Of a stretch of DNA of 64,000 bases, positions 56,055 through 64,000 are shown piece by piece. The stretch's first letter is position 1. The number at the start of each line of letters is the position of its first letter. The translations under genes and the position numbers were made by a program. The stretch is taken from the NCBI RefSeq assembly GCF_003258315.1, contig NZ_CP030032.1, positions 100,001-164,000 on the forward strand, given 5' to 3'. Under the pieces are notes generated by a model, which saw only the letters and a program-made list of their open reading frames with translations, was not told the DNA's origin and ran no database searches. This stretch comes from Bradymonas sediminis. GTDB taxonomy: Bacteria; Myxococcota_A; Bradymonadia; Bradymonadales; Bradymonadaceae.

Positions 56055-58223
56055 TCAGGCGTAAAAGGACGCGTTCTTCTCGGCCTTGTCGACGATGATC
56101 TGGGCCGGCTTGAGACGCGAGCCGAATTCCTCGGCCAATTTCGTCATATCTGCGGCGACCCGGGCCAACCCGACGGAGTCGGCGTGGCGCAGGATGCCGC
56201 CGCGGAAGGGAGGGAAGCCCAGCCCGAAGATCACGCCGATATCGATGTCGCGCGGATGCTCGACGATGCCCTCTTGCAGGCAGTAGGCGCACTCGTTGAG
56301 CATCGCCAGCCAGCAGCGCTGTTGGATGACGGAGGCGTCGATGTCCTGGCGCTCTCGCCCGCCTGGCAGCAGGTCGTAGACGGTTTCGTCGACCGCATCG
56401 GCCTCGCCGGAGGCGTAGCGATAGAAACCTTTTTTGTTCTTTCGTCCCTTGCGCCCGTCGGCGGCGACCGCCTTGAGGGCAGTCGGCGAGCTCCAGCGCT
56501 TCGAGAACGCGTCCTGGAGCGTGCCTGCAGCCTTGAGCGCGACGTCGAGGCCGACCTCGTCGACCAACTTCATCGGGCCCACCGGGAAGCCCCAGTCGGT
56601 CATGGCCTTGTCGATGGCCTCGATGGACGCGCCTTCCTGCAGAATCCAGCCGGCTTCGTTGATATAGGCGCCGATGACGCGGCTGGTGAAGAAGCCCGGG
56701 CCGTCGTTGACCACGATGCAGGTCTTGCCCATCTTGCGCCCGACTTCCAGCGCCGTGGCGACCGCCTTGCTGGAGGTCTTGGGGTGGCGGATGATCTCGA
56801 GCAGCGGCATCTTGTGCACGGGGCTAAAGAAGTGCATGCCGAGCAGGTTTTCGGGGCGTTTAGAGGCCTTGGCGAGCTCGGTGATGGGGAGCGTGGAGGT
56901 GTTGCTCGCCACGATGGCGTTGTCGCCCAGGCGCTCCTCGAGGTCCTTGATGATGCTCTTCTTGAGGTCGAGGTCTTCAAAGACCGCTTCGATGACCATC
57001 TGGGTCTGGGCGAAGCCGGTATATTCAGTGGTGCCGCTGATATGGCCGAACATGACGTCGCCCATGGGCTCGCTGATCTTTTTGCGGCGCACCAATTTGT
57101 CGATGAGGTCTTTACAATACTGAAGGCCGCGGCCGATGCTCTCGTCACTGACGTCCTTAATGCGCACCGCGTAGCCCTGGTAGGCGGCAACCTGGGCGAT
57201 GCCTGCGCCCATCAATCCGGCGCCCACGACGCCGATCTTGTCGACCGGGTAAGCCTTGGTATTCCACGGGATGGGGCTGGTCTTGTCGACCTCTTGCTTC
57301 ATGAAGAAGAGGTTGATGAGGTTTCTGGCAACGTCGGTCTTGACCAGCTCGTCGAAGGCGCGTGATTCGGCCTCGATGCCGGCTTCAAAGCCGCCTCGAT
57401 AGCCGGCCTCGATGGCGTCAATCGCGCGGAAGGGCGCCGGATAATGCGAGCCGGCTTTCTTGCGCGTGAGCTCGCGGGCCTGGTTGAAGATGAGCTTTCG
57501 GGCGGGGGTCTTCGCCGCCAGGTTCACCATCTCGGCCGGGTTGGAGAAATACTCCGAGATCGAGCTTTTGTGGCGCTCCTGCCAGTCACCGGCGGCGTAG
57601 AGCTTGCGCGCGGTTTCGGCGGCCACCTGAAGCAGGATTCCAGGGTGGACGACGTCGTCGACCAGGCCAAGGCGCTTGGCCTTTTGGGCGTCGACCTGCT
57701 TGCTGCCAAGGATCATGTCCAGGCCGGTCTGCAGGCCGACCAATTGCGGCAGGCGCTGGGTGCCGCCGAGCCCGGGGATCACGCCGAGCTGGACTTCGGG
57801 GAGCCCCAATTTGCTGCGCTTATTGTTGGTCACGATGCGCGCGTGGCACGCCATGGCCAGCTCAAGCCCGCCGCCCAGGCAGGTGCCGTCGATGGCCGCG
57901 ACCACCGGGACCTTGAGCGACTCGAGGCGAGCGGCCAGGGCGTGGCCGCGCTTGAGCATCGGCAGGATATCCTGCGGGTTATTCGCGAGTTCCTGGAGCT
58001 CATTGATATCAAATCCCACCACGAAATGGCCGGCCTTGCCGCTGTAGATCACCACGCCCTCGATGGGCGGCGTGTCCTGGAGCTCGTCGAGGATCTCCTC
58101 AAACCGTCCGGTCATCGGGGTGGAGAGGGTGTTGACGCTTTTGTCGGCGACATCGATGCAAATATAGGCAATGCCCTCTTCAATTCGGAGCGAGGCATAT
58201 TCGGGTTGGGTATCTTGGGACAT
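56055..58223 (-). CDS. fadJ: Multifunctional enoyl-CoA hydratase / 3-hydroxyacyl-CoA dehydrogenase (FadJ-like)
   Basis: 722 residues. N-terminal crotonase domain with oxyanion motif DGTCLGGGLELAMACHARI and acid residues in LGLPEVQLGVIPGLGGTQRL; then a Rossmann dehydrogenase domain GVVGAGLMGAGIAQVAAYQGYAV with catalytic His in LGMHFFSPVHKMPLLEII and VNDGPGFFTSRV; two C-terminal helical domains end ...GLGFPPFRGGILRHAD. Catalyses hydration and dehydrogenation of enoyl-CoA. GAGGAA 6 bp before ATG. Forms the trifunctional-type complex with the thiolase downstream. Confidence 0.94.
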   Translation of the reverse strand: MSQDTQPEYASLRIEEGIAYICIDVADKSVNTLSTPMTGRFEEILDELQDTPPIEGVVIYSGKAGHFVVGFDINELQELANNPQDILPMLKRGHALAARLESLKVPVVAAIDGTCLGGGLELAMACHARIVTNNKRSKLGLPEVQLGVIPGLGGTQRLPQLVGLQTGLDMILGSKQVDAQKAKRLGLVDDVVHPGILLQVAAETARKLYAAGDWQERHKSSISEYFSNPAEMVNLAAKTPARKLIFNQARELTRKKAGSHYPAPFRAIDAIEAGYRGGFEAGIEAESRAFDELVKTDVARNLINLFFMKQEVDKTSPIPWNTKAYPVDKIGVVGAGLMGAGIAQVAAYQGYAVRIKDVSDESIGRGLQYCKDLIDKLVRRKKISEPMGDVMFGHISGTTEYTGFAQTQMVIEAVFEDLDLKKSIIKDLEERLGDNAIVASNTSTLPITELAKASKRPENLLGMHFFSPVHKMPLLEIIRHPKTSSKAVATALEVGRKMGKTCIVVNDGPGFFTSRVIGAYINEAGWILQEGASIEAIDKAMTDWGFPVGPMKLVDEVGLDVALKAAGTLQDAFSKRWSSPTALKAVAADGRKGRKNKKGFYRYASGEADAVDETVYDLLPGGRERQDIDASVIQQRCWLAMLNECAYCLQEGIVEHPRDIDIGVIFGLGFPPFRGGILRHADSVGLARVAADMTKLAEEFGSRLKPAQIIVDKAEKNASFYA

Positions 58224-58450
58224 TCTGATTCCTCATATAGTTTATTTTTAGCCCATCGGCTGCATTCAAACACTTGTGACGCGGTGCGTCAAATCGCGCA
58301 AGACAGTCCTCCGCATTCGCCAAATGCGGAAAGCCGCGCCATCCGTCATGCGGGGCGCGGTTCAAGTTAAACGCATTGGTGAGAAATCAAGGGGGGCGCC
58401 CAAAATACTTGCGATTTGCTCCGCAGGTCGTCCGGGGTGGCGTCCGTCTC

Positions 58451-59110
58451 TTAGAGGAGATGGCCCGATTTATCGCGTTTGGTGTCCAGATAATCTTTGT
58501 TATGCGGGTTGGGCAGGATGATCAGCGGCTGGCGCTCGGTGACCGTGATGCCGTTGGCGCGCAGGCCCTCGGCCTTGCGCGGGTTATTGGTGATCAGTGA
58601 GATATTGTCGACGCCGAGCAGGCGCAGCATCTCGGCGGCCACGGTATAGTCGCGCAGGTCGTCGTCGAACCCCAGGTGCAGGTTGGCCTCGACGGTGTCC
58701 ATGCCCTGGTCCTGCAGGCTATAGGCCTTGATCTTGTTGGCCAGGCCAATGCCGCGGCCTTCCTGGCGCATATAGAGGATCACGCCGGCAGGCGAGTTTC
58801 CCAACTCTTTTTGCGCGTGCTCGAGTTGCTCGCCGCAATCGCATTTCAGGCTGCCGAATACATCGCCGGTGACGCATTCGCTGTGGATGCGGGTCGGCAC
58901 GATCGCCTGGGCGGCGAGGTCGCCGCGCACCAGCGCGACATGCTCCTTGAAATCAAGGTTGTTGATGAAGGCGACGATGCGGAAATCCCCATGTTTTGTA
59001 GGCAGGGCGGCTTCGGCGAATTTCTCGACGAGCAGGCCGTCGGCCGCTTCGAGTCTCGCGCGCGTGCTGGGGGTTAATGCAAGCGGGGGCGCCGTAAGGT
59101 GGCTGGGCAT
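58451..59110 (-). CDS. ribA: GTP cyclohydrolase II
   Basis: 219 residues from ATG 59110 (GGAG 8 bp upstream); an open frame reaches 59275 but the added part has no homology. Zinc Cys in HSECVTGDVFGSLKCDCGEQL, substrate site MRQEGRGIGLANKIKAYSLQDQGMDTVEAN, and end LITNNPRKAEGLRANGI. Opens the imidazole ring of GTP in the first step of riboflavin synthesis. Stand-alone RibA without a fused RibB. I found no FMN riboswitch upstream. Confidence 0.94.
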   Translation of the reverse strand: MPSHLTAPPLALTPSTRARLEAADGLLVEKFAEAALPTKHGDFRIVAFINNLDFKEHVALVRGDLAAQAIVPTRIHSECVTGDVFGSLKCDCGEQLEHAQKELGNSPAGVILYMRQEGRGIGLANKIKAYSLQDQGMDTVEANLHLGFDDDLRDYTVAAEMLRLLGVDNISLITNNPRKAEGLRANGITVTERQPLIILPNPHNKDYLDTKRDKSGHLL

Positions 59111-59390
59111 CGTAATACTCCACGGTAGGTCAAAATGCTGGGCGGGGTGTTTGCACCCGCGGTCGCTCTGGGCTTTGTGCCCGGTCAGGGGGCGCACCGA
59201 TGACGAAGGTGTCTGCAATCCCTCATTCCGCTGCCCGGTTATCAAGTATCTGCGCAATAGACAAGATGCGCCCACGTCTGCGTGCTCATTTTAGCGTTAG
59301 CGCGGCGCTCGGAGGTCTGAACAAATAGAGGCGGCCCAGAATTTCAGCAGTCTTCGGCGCGGGCGGCTATTCTATAGGGGCAGCGCGAAA

Positions 59391-59424
59391 CAAAATGCCA
59401 GCATAAAAATATGCTGGCATTTTG
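59391..59424. terminator. Bidirectional terminator between ribA promoter region and fic-like gene
   Basis: Perfect 15-bp stem CAAAATGCCAGCATA / TATGCTGGCATTTTG around AAAA; the - strand reads GCATTTTG then TTTCGC. It ends the fic-like transcript. Confidence 0.85.
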
Positions 59425-59463
59425 CTTCGCTTTATCGCGCGGCTGGCTTAGGCGCAGCGCGTG

Positions 59464-60228
59464 TCACATCGCGATGCGATGAGATTGGTGGCGTGCGCGA
59501 TCGTGGGCCTCGAATTCGCGGCGGAACGCCCGCGCGGCCTCGATGGTGCCCTTCATTGCTTCGACCAGGACCGGGACCATATCGCTGGGGTGGCCGTTGA
59601 GCGCCGCGAAATAGTGGTGGCGGTCGGAGGCGTGGATGATGGCTGGCGGGTAGAAGTTCTTGGTCAGGATATAGTTCATCATCAAGCGCCCGACCACGCC
59701 CGTGCGCCCGTCGAAGGGAAACACGCGCATGAATTCGTGGTGGGCCAGCGCGGCCGCGCGAATCGGGTGGAGCCCGCGGAATTCGGTCTCCCAGCGCATC
59801 AGGAAGTTCTCGAAGGCCTGCGCGATCTCTTTGCCTGGCACGACGTCCAGGTGGTAGACCCCCGGGCTGGTGTTGCGGGTGCGAAACGCGGCCGCGGCCG
59901 GATCCTCGTCGTCGCAGAGCGAGCGGTGCAGGTTCTTGACCCAGGTGCCCGAGACCTCGACACCGGCGCGGGCGTCGTCGTCCATCTGCTCAATGCGGGC
60001 GAGCATGCGGCGCAGAGATTGGTGGATCACCCGGTCGCAATAGTTGCGGCACGGACGTCCTTCCAGGGCGCGCGTAATATCGGCCTGGGTTAAGACAACC
60101 CCTTCGAGCATATGATCATGGTAGAGCCACGACTGGATGAGCCGGGCGTCGAACTCGCGGCGGATCTCAGCCGGAAGTGCGGTATATTCGGAACGAGCTT
60201 GGTCAATTTCAAGGTATGCGAGCGACAT
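59464..60228 (-). CDS. Fic-fold protein with degenerate active-site motif
   Basis: 254 residues with the Fic family layout: LIQSWLYHDHMLEGVVLT (inhibitory-helix-like region), SPGVYHLDVVPGKEIAQAFENFLMRW, and the core IRAAALAHHEFMRVFPFDGRTGVVGRLMMNYIL (split here only to name it: motif around residues 160-185). The standard motif HPFxDGNGRxxR here reads FPFDGRTGVVGR, so the catalytic His is Phe170 and the GNGR anion hole is lost. AMPylation is therefore doubtful; it may bind a partner or nucleotide. An acceptable LESS likely reading is a distinct Fic subfamily with shifted chemistry. Confidence 0.8.
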   Translation of the reverse strand: MSLAYLEIDQARSEYTALPAEIRREFDARLIQSWLYHDHMLEGVVLTQADITRALEGRPCRNYCDRVIHQSLRRMLARIEQMDDDARAGVEVSGTWVKNLHRSLCDDEDPAAAAFRTRNTSPGVYHLDVVPGKEIAQAFENFLMRWETEFRGLHPIRAAALAHHEFMRVFPFDGRTGVVGRLMMNYILTKNFYPPAIIHASDRHHYFAALNGHPSDMVPVLVEAMKGTIEAARAFRREFEAHDRARHQSHRIAM

Positions 60229-60613
60229 GGTTCAGCCTCCATTGCGAAGTTTGAAGGCCTTTGACGTTCCCCAACGATCCAGCGCGCTCCCAAACTCACA
60301 GCAGTTGCTACCCCTTAGTTGTCACTGTTGAGCACCATAGCTGCTTCTAAATCACGAATCAACAGCAGGGCAAAATTATTCTTGCCCCATCGATTTTCTG
60401 GCCAATTCCCGCAGAACACGTATGCTCTGCGCGAATTGCCAATTGGGTATCCATACGGTTATTTGATTGGGCAGCGGCGGCCTTCAAGGGGCGGCCGACT
60501 CGGGCAAAGCGCTGATATACACGCAGGCGTGTAATCGGGCGGGCTCGGCGGTCACCGACTATCGCGGTGCCGTGTGATGATATTTGAATGACCCAGAATT
60601 TTTTGGAGTAGTT
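60229..60613. other. Divergent intergenic region between fic-like gene and outer-membrane protein gene
   Basis: About 385 bp, must hold both promoters. A hairpin GGGCAA-AATTATTC-TTGCCC occurs at 60368-60387. No coding frame or recognisable RNA; no clear -35/-10 pair. Confidence 0.4.
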
Positions 60614-61141
60614 ATGAAGATGCAAATTAAAGTGATGTTGCTCACCGTTGTGATGCTTGGGGCGTTTCTTTTCTCGGCCCCCGCGCAGGCGCAGGCGGCG
60701 CGTGACGGCGGCAAGTTGGGCGTTGGGCTGGGCGCCGGGACCGTGGTCGCGGGCCTGTCGCTGAAGAAGCAACTCGGCGGCGCGCTCGCCGTGCAGGGTG
60801 TGATCGGGTCGTGGCGCGGCTATGGTCAGCATTGGCATATCAGCGGCGACGCGTTCGGCGTGGCCGGGGATATCCTGCTTGAGCAGGCGCCGCTGGCGTC
60901 TGGCCAGGTGCTGTCGCTTGGGTGGAACTACGGCGCGGGCGCCGGTGTCGGCCTCGGCGGCGGCTCCTCGGTGCTTTTGGGTGTCACCGGCGTGTTGGGC
61001 CTGGAGTTCAACTTCGTGCCGGCGCCCATTGATTTCGTGATCGAGTACCGTCCGGGCCTCTATATTGGCGCCGGCTACGGCGACTCCGACCTGGGGCTTT
61101 CCTTCATCGACTTCACCGGCCACTTGCGCTTCTGGTTCTAA
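60614..61141 (+). CDS. Small outer-membrane beta-barrel-like protein
   Basis: 175 residues; ATG 60614 has GGAG 5 bp upstream. Signal peptide MKMQIKVMLLTVVMLGAFLF ending APAQAQA. The mature part alternates Gly-rich amphipathic strands (LGVGLGAGTVVAGLSLKKQL, VLLGVTGVLGLEFNFVP, FVIEYRPGLYIGAGYG) and ends in an aromatic (FWF), as outer-membrane barrels do for BAM recognition. Function unknown; size suits an eight-stranded barrel. Confidence 0.75.
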   Translation: MKMQIKVMLLTVVMLGAFLFSAPAQAQAARDGGKLGVGLGAGTVVAGLSLKKQLGGALAVQGVIGSWRGYGQHWHISGDAFGVAGDILLEQAPLASGQVLSLGWNYGAGAGVGLGGGSSVLLGVTGVLGLEFNFVPAPIDFVIEYRPGLYIGAGYGDSDLGLSFIDFTGHLRFWF

Positions 61142-61153
61142 GCCAGGCGCGGC

Positions 61154-61345
61154 CTAGCGCTTGTTTCGCCGCCCTTTGAGCAGCGAGATCGTGCGGGCCA
61201 GTCGGTGGCATGCCTCGAAATAGGCGTCCGCCGCCCGCTCGATAAACTCCTCCATGGTGGTATCTCGCGCGTCTTCCGAAGAGGCTGCTTGTTTCTGAGT
61301 CTCTTCGGATTTCTTTGTGCGGGCTCTATCGCAGGTCTCTGCCAT
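61154..61345 (-). CDS. Small hypothetical protein (63 aa)
   Basis: From ATG 61345, with AAAGGAA upstream at good spacing. Sequence: charged N-terminus (MAETCDRARTKKSEETQKQ) and an amphipathic helix TMEEFIERAADAYFEACHRLARTI ending LLKGRRNKR split by acidic and basic faces. No signal peptide or membrane helix. The open frame extends to 61594 but overlaps the promoter of the next gene and lacks a plausible start. No recognised family. Confidence 0.6.
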   Translation of the reverse strand: MAETCDRARTKKSEETQKQAASSEDARDTTMEEFIERAADAYFEACHRLARTISLLKGRRNKR

Positions 61346-61470
61346 CGCGTTTCCTTTCGGATTTATGGGGGGATCATCGAAGAAATGGCTGCATATAATC
61401 GTGGATATATGGTAGCAATATACACCTATGACAGGCTGACATTGCATTACTTTATGAGCATCGGCAACCC

Positions 61471-62259
61471 ATGAGCGAAGAGACGGTTTTATTGAAGCAG
61501 GTCGACCAAGACGGCCTCTGCACGCTGACCCTGAATCGCCCGGCGGCGATGAATTCGTTGAATGGTGCGCTGGTCGAGGCCCTCGATAAAGCATTTTACG
61601 AGCTGCGCCACGATGATTCGGTGCGCGTCGTGATTTTGACGGCGGCCGGCGATCGGGCGTTCTGCGCGGGCGCGGACCTTAAGGAGCGCTCGGGGATGTC
61701 CGAAGCTCAGGTTCGCCAGCGCATCGATGATTATCGGCGCTGCTTCGGCGCGATCGACTCGCTTCCCAAGCCGGTGATCTGCGCGATCAACGGCTTCGCC
61801 TTTGGCGGGGGGCTTGAGATCGCGCTGGCCTGTGATTTTCGGGTGGTCGCGGCCGAGACGAAAGTGGGGCTGACCGAGTGTCGCCTGGGGATTATCCCGG
61901 GCGCCGGCGGCACCCAGCGCCTGGCCCGTCTGGTCGGGGCATCACGGGCGAAATTACTTATCTTCACCGCCGCGCGCCTGAGCGGCGACGAGGCCCTCGA
62001 GATCGGCCTGGTCACCGCGTCGGTGCCGCGGGCCGAATTGATGGACGCGGCGCGCGCGCTCGGGCGAAAGATGCTCGACTCCGCGCCGATCGCGCTGGCC
62101 CAGGCCAAGATCGCCATCGACGCCGGCATGCAGACCGACCTGCACACCGGGCTCGAGATCGAGTCGCGCGCCTACGCGGTCACCCTGCCCACCGAGGACC
62201 GCCTCGAGGGACTTGCCGCGTTCCGTGAAAAACGAAAACCAAATTTTCAGGGCAAATAA
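61471..62259 (+). CDS. Enoyl-CoA hydratase/isomerase (crotonase) family protein
   Basis: 262 residues, typical crotonase length. LTLNRPAAMNSLNGALVEAL and AFCAGADLKERSGMSE start; oxyanion and acid residues in INGFAFGGGLEIALACDFRVV and GLTECRLGIIPGAGGTQRL (both Glu retained). The sequence tone is near methylglutaconyl-CoA or short-chain enoyl-CoA hydratases. Followed after 72 bp by a biotin-dependent carboxylase carboxyltransferase gene, so leucine or odd-chain acyl-CoA breakdown is plausible; the substrate is not proven. Confidence 0.9.
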   Translation: MSEETVLLKQVDQDGLCTLTLNRPAAMNSLNGALVEALDKAFYELRHDDSVRVVILTAAGDRAFCAGADLKERSGMSEAQVRQRIDDYRRCFGAIDSLPKPVICAINGFAFGGGLEIALACDFRVVAAETKVGLTECRLGIIPGAGGTQRLARLVGASRAKLLIFTAARLSGDEALEIGLVTASVPRAELMDAARALGRKMLDSAPIALAQAKIAIDAGMQTDLHTGLEIESRAYAVTLPTEDRLEGLAAFREKRKPNFQGK

Positions 62260-62331
62260 CGCGCCCTATCCGCGCCTATTTCGCCCCTATTCGTAGCCCT
62301 ATCATCCGAATTTTAATCCGTAGGAATCGCC

Positions 62332-63894
62332 ATGACAGAGCAAGCTGAGCGTAGCGCCAACCTCTCCGAGTTGGACCAAGAAGTTGTTGACCGTCGCAAA
62401 GAGATCGAGCGCGGTGGCAAGGAGAAATACCACGAGAAGAACGCCGAGCGCGGCAAACTCTTTGTGCGTGAGCGCCTCGAATTGCTCTTCGATGATGGCC
62501 TCAAGCTGGAGAACGGGCGCTGGGCCAATGTGCTCGCCGGCGATCTTCCGGCCGACGGCGTCGTCACCGGCATCGGCAAGATCAACGGGCGTCGGGTGGC
62601 GGTGATCGCCAACGACTCCACGGTCAAGGCAGGCTCCTGGGGCTGGCGCACCGTCGAGAAGATCATCCGCATGCAGGAGCGCGTCGAGAAGTTGCGCATT
62701 CCGCTGCTCTACCTGATCGACTCGGCCGGCGCGCGCATCACCGACCAGCTTGAGATGTTCCCGGGGCGCCGCGGCGCCGGCAAGATCTTCTATAATCAGG
62801 TGCGCCTGTCGGGCTATGTGCCCCAGCTCTGCCTGCTCTTCGGGCCGTCGGCGGCAGGCGGCGCGTATATCCCGGCTTTTTGCGACGCCGTCGTCATGGT
62901 CAAGGGCAACGCCTCGATGTACCTGGGCTCGCCGCGCATGGCCGAGATGGTCATCGGCGAGAAGGTCACGCTCGAGGAGATGGGCGGGGCGAGTATGCAT
63001 TGCAAGACCAGCGGTTGCGGCGACGTGCTGGTGAAGACCGAGCAGGAGGCGATCGCCTGGGCGCGCGGATATCTCGAGTTCTTCCCCTCCTATTGCCGCG
63101 ATACGCCGCCGCGCCGCGAGCCGGTCGCCCCGAAGCCGCAGAAGGAGACCCTCGATGAGATCATCCCGATCAACCAGAACAAATCCTTCGATGTGAAAAA
63201 GGTCATCCGCCACCTGGTCGACGACTCCGAGTTCGTCGAGATTAAGGAGAAATTCGCCAAGGAATTGGTCACCTGCCTGGCCCATATCGACGGGCAGCCG
63301 GTGGGCATCGTCGCCAGCCAGCCGCGCTATAAGGGCGGCGTGCTCTTCGTTGACTCGGCCGATAAGGCCGCGCGTTTCGTCGACCTGTGCGACGCCTTCG
63401 GGATCCCGTTGATCTTTTTGGCCGACGTGCCCGGGTTCATGATCGGCACGCGCGTGGAACAGCAGGGGATCATTCGCCACGGGGCGAAGATGGTGTCGGC
63501 GGTGAGCCAGGCGACGGTGCCGAAATTCTCGGTGGTACTGCGCAAAGCCTACGGCGCAGGGCTCTACGCCTTCTGCGGCCCGGGCTTTGAGCCCGACGCG
63601 ACGCTCGCGCTCCCCGAGGCGATGATCGCGGTGATGGGGCCCCAGGCGGCGATCAACGCGGTGTATGCGCGCAAGATTCAGGCGCTCCCCGAAGATGAGC
63701 AGCCCGCGTATGTTGAGGAGCTTCGCGCCGAATACGAGAAGGATATCGACATCTATCGGTTGGCCAGCGAGCTCATCGTCGACGAGGTCCTGACCAAAGA
63801 GGAGCTTCGCGACGAGCTTATCGCGCGCCTGGAGATGAGCGCCGGAAAGCATGTCGACCCGATCGACAAAAAACATAGCGTTCGCCCCGTCTAA
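62332..63894 (+). CDS. Acyl-CoA carboxylase beta (carboxyltransferase) subunit
   Basis: 520 residues, the standard PCC/MCC beta length. Two crotonase-like carboxyltransferase halves: KLFVRERLELLFDDG, LLYLIDSAGARITDQLEMFPGRRGAG, LFGPSAAGGAYIPAFCDAVVMV, and LADVPGFMIGTRVEQQGIIRHGAKM, FSVVLRKAYGAGLYAFCGPGF. It transfers carboxyl from biotin to an acyl-CoA (methylcrotonyl-, propionyl- or acetyl-CoA). The biotin carboxylase partner is not in the window; neighbour enoyl-CoA hydratase favours a branched-chain role. Confidence 0.92.
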   Translation: MTEQAERSANLSELDQEVVDRRKEIERGGKEKYHEKNAERGKLFVRERLELLFDDGLKLENGRWANVLAGDLPADGVVTGIGKINGRRVAVIANDSTVKAGSWGWRTVEKIIRMQERVEKLRIPLLYLIDSAGARITDQLEMFPGRRGAGKIFYNQVRLSGYVPQLCLLFGPSAAGGAYIPAFCDAVVMVKGNASMYLGSPRMAEMVIGEKVTLEEMGGASMHCKTSGCGDVLVKTEQEAIAWARGYLEFFPSYCRDTPPRREPVAPKPQKETLDEIIPINQNKSFDVKKVIRHLVDDSEFVEIKEKFAKELVTCLAHIDGQPVGIVASQPRYKGGVLFVDSADKAARFVDLCDAFGIPLIFLADVPGFMIGTRVEQQGIIRHGAKMVSAVSQATVPKFSVVLRKAYGAGLYAFCGPGFEPDATLALPEAMIAVMGPQAAINAVYARKIQALPEDEQPAYVEELRAEYEKDIDIYRLASELIVDEVLTKEELRDELIARLEMSAGKHVDPIDKKHSVRPV

Positions 63895-63903
63895 ATCGTG
63901 CAT

Positions 63904-63930
63904 CGCCGCCGGAGATCCCGGCGGCGTTTT
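63904..63930 (+). terminator. Terminator after the carboxyltransferase gene
   Basis: 9-bp GC stem CGCCGCCGG / CCGGCGGCG around AGATC, followed by TTTT. Confidence 0.85.
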
Positions 63931-63960
63931 CTTCGCCTAACCCGCTCAGGATAAGTTGTA

Positions 63961-64000
63961 ATGGGCCTATTGGACCGCTTAACGTCGCATTTCGCCTCCG
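63961..64000 (+). CDS. Start of a further gene, cut by the window edge
   Basis: ATG at 63961 opens a frame (MGLLDRLTSHFAS...) to the end of the window, with AGGA at ~63949 as a possible ribosome-binding site. Too short to identify. Confidence 0.4.
   Translation, partial: MGLLDRLTSHFAS

Noticed and set aside
59111-59340. FMN riboswitch upstream of ribA
   Set aside because: The - strand leader has several GC hairpins, but I could not match the conserved RFN element core segments in order.

Overview
This 64 kb window is from a high-GC, Gram-negative, deltaproteobacterial-type chromosome. Gene content suggests Myxococcota or Bradymonadota: a type II secretion operon with GspN and a full actin-like GspL, lipoproteins with Asn-Gly-Thr linkers, and an STK-type kinase. 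The lineage is an inference from gene content, because no search could be run. Genes are densely packed on both strands, with many 1-8 bp stop/start overlaps and many symmetrical terminators at convergent gene ends.

Layout. 1-12.3 kb: the end of a LysR regulator, then a + strand DNA-repair operon consisting of a NERD-domain SF1 helicase, recC, recB and recD. 12.3-14.2 kb (-): a ribosome-hibernation/cold-shock fusion protein and a lipoprotein sugar dehydrogenase. 14.6-18.7 kb (+): class II fructose-bisphosphatase with an altered active-site motif, malate dehydrogenase, and a fused ZIP-like/permease metal transporter with a His-rich tail. 18.7-21.6 kb (-): uvrA. 22 kb: tRNA-Thr(CGT) behind a near-consensus promoter, then a hypothetical gene and a periplasmic-binding-fold protein that lacks an export signal. 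23.9-25.8 kb: an accessory island of four 258-bp palindromic REP-doublet (REPIN-like) units around one IS200/RAYT-type Y1 transposase gene, plus degenerate 18-bp tandem repeats. 26-30.8 kb (+): mutS and a lipoprotein. 30.9-35.5 kb (-): gamma-carbonic anhydrase, a kinase-fold protein whose catalytic Asp is Asn, N-formylglutamate amidohydrolase and queG. 35.6-37.7 kb (+): a MoxR ATPase/VWA pair. 37.8-38.9 kb (-): a lipoprotein with about 29 copies of an 18-bp repeat.

39.5-54.0 kb is a complete-looking type II secretion operon in the order gspC-D-E-F-G-H-I-J-K-L-M-N. No prepilin peptidase (gspO) lies here, so the pseudopilins must be processed by an enzyme encoded elsewhere. 54.1-59.1 kb (-): glyoxalase I, a thiolase plus trifunctional-type FadJ (beta-oxidation), and ribA. 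59.5-60.2 kb (-): a Fic-fold protein with a degenerate active-site motif. 60.6-64 kb: a small outer-membrane protein, a 63-residue hypothetical protein, enoyl-CoA hydratase, an acyl-CoA carboxylase carboxyltransferase subunit, and the start of one more gene cut by the window edge.

Functional themes: DNA repair (RecBCD, UvrA, MutS, NERD helicase), protein secretion, and acyl-CoA catabolism. The least ordinary pieces are the REPIN/transposase island, the three enzyme-fold proteins with altered catalytic residues (kinase, Fic, GlpX), the ZIP-permease fusion, and the helicase coupled to recCBD.
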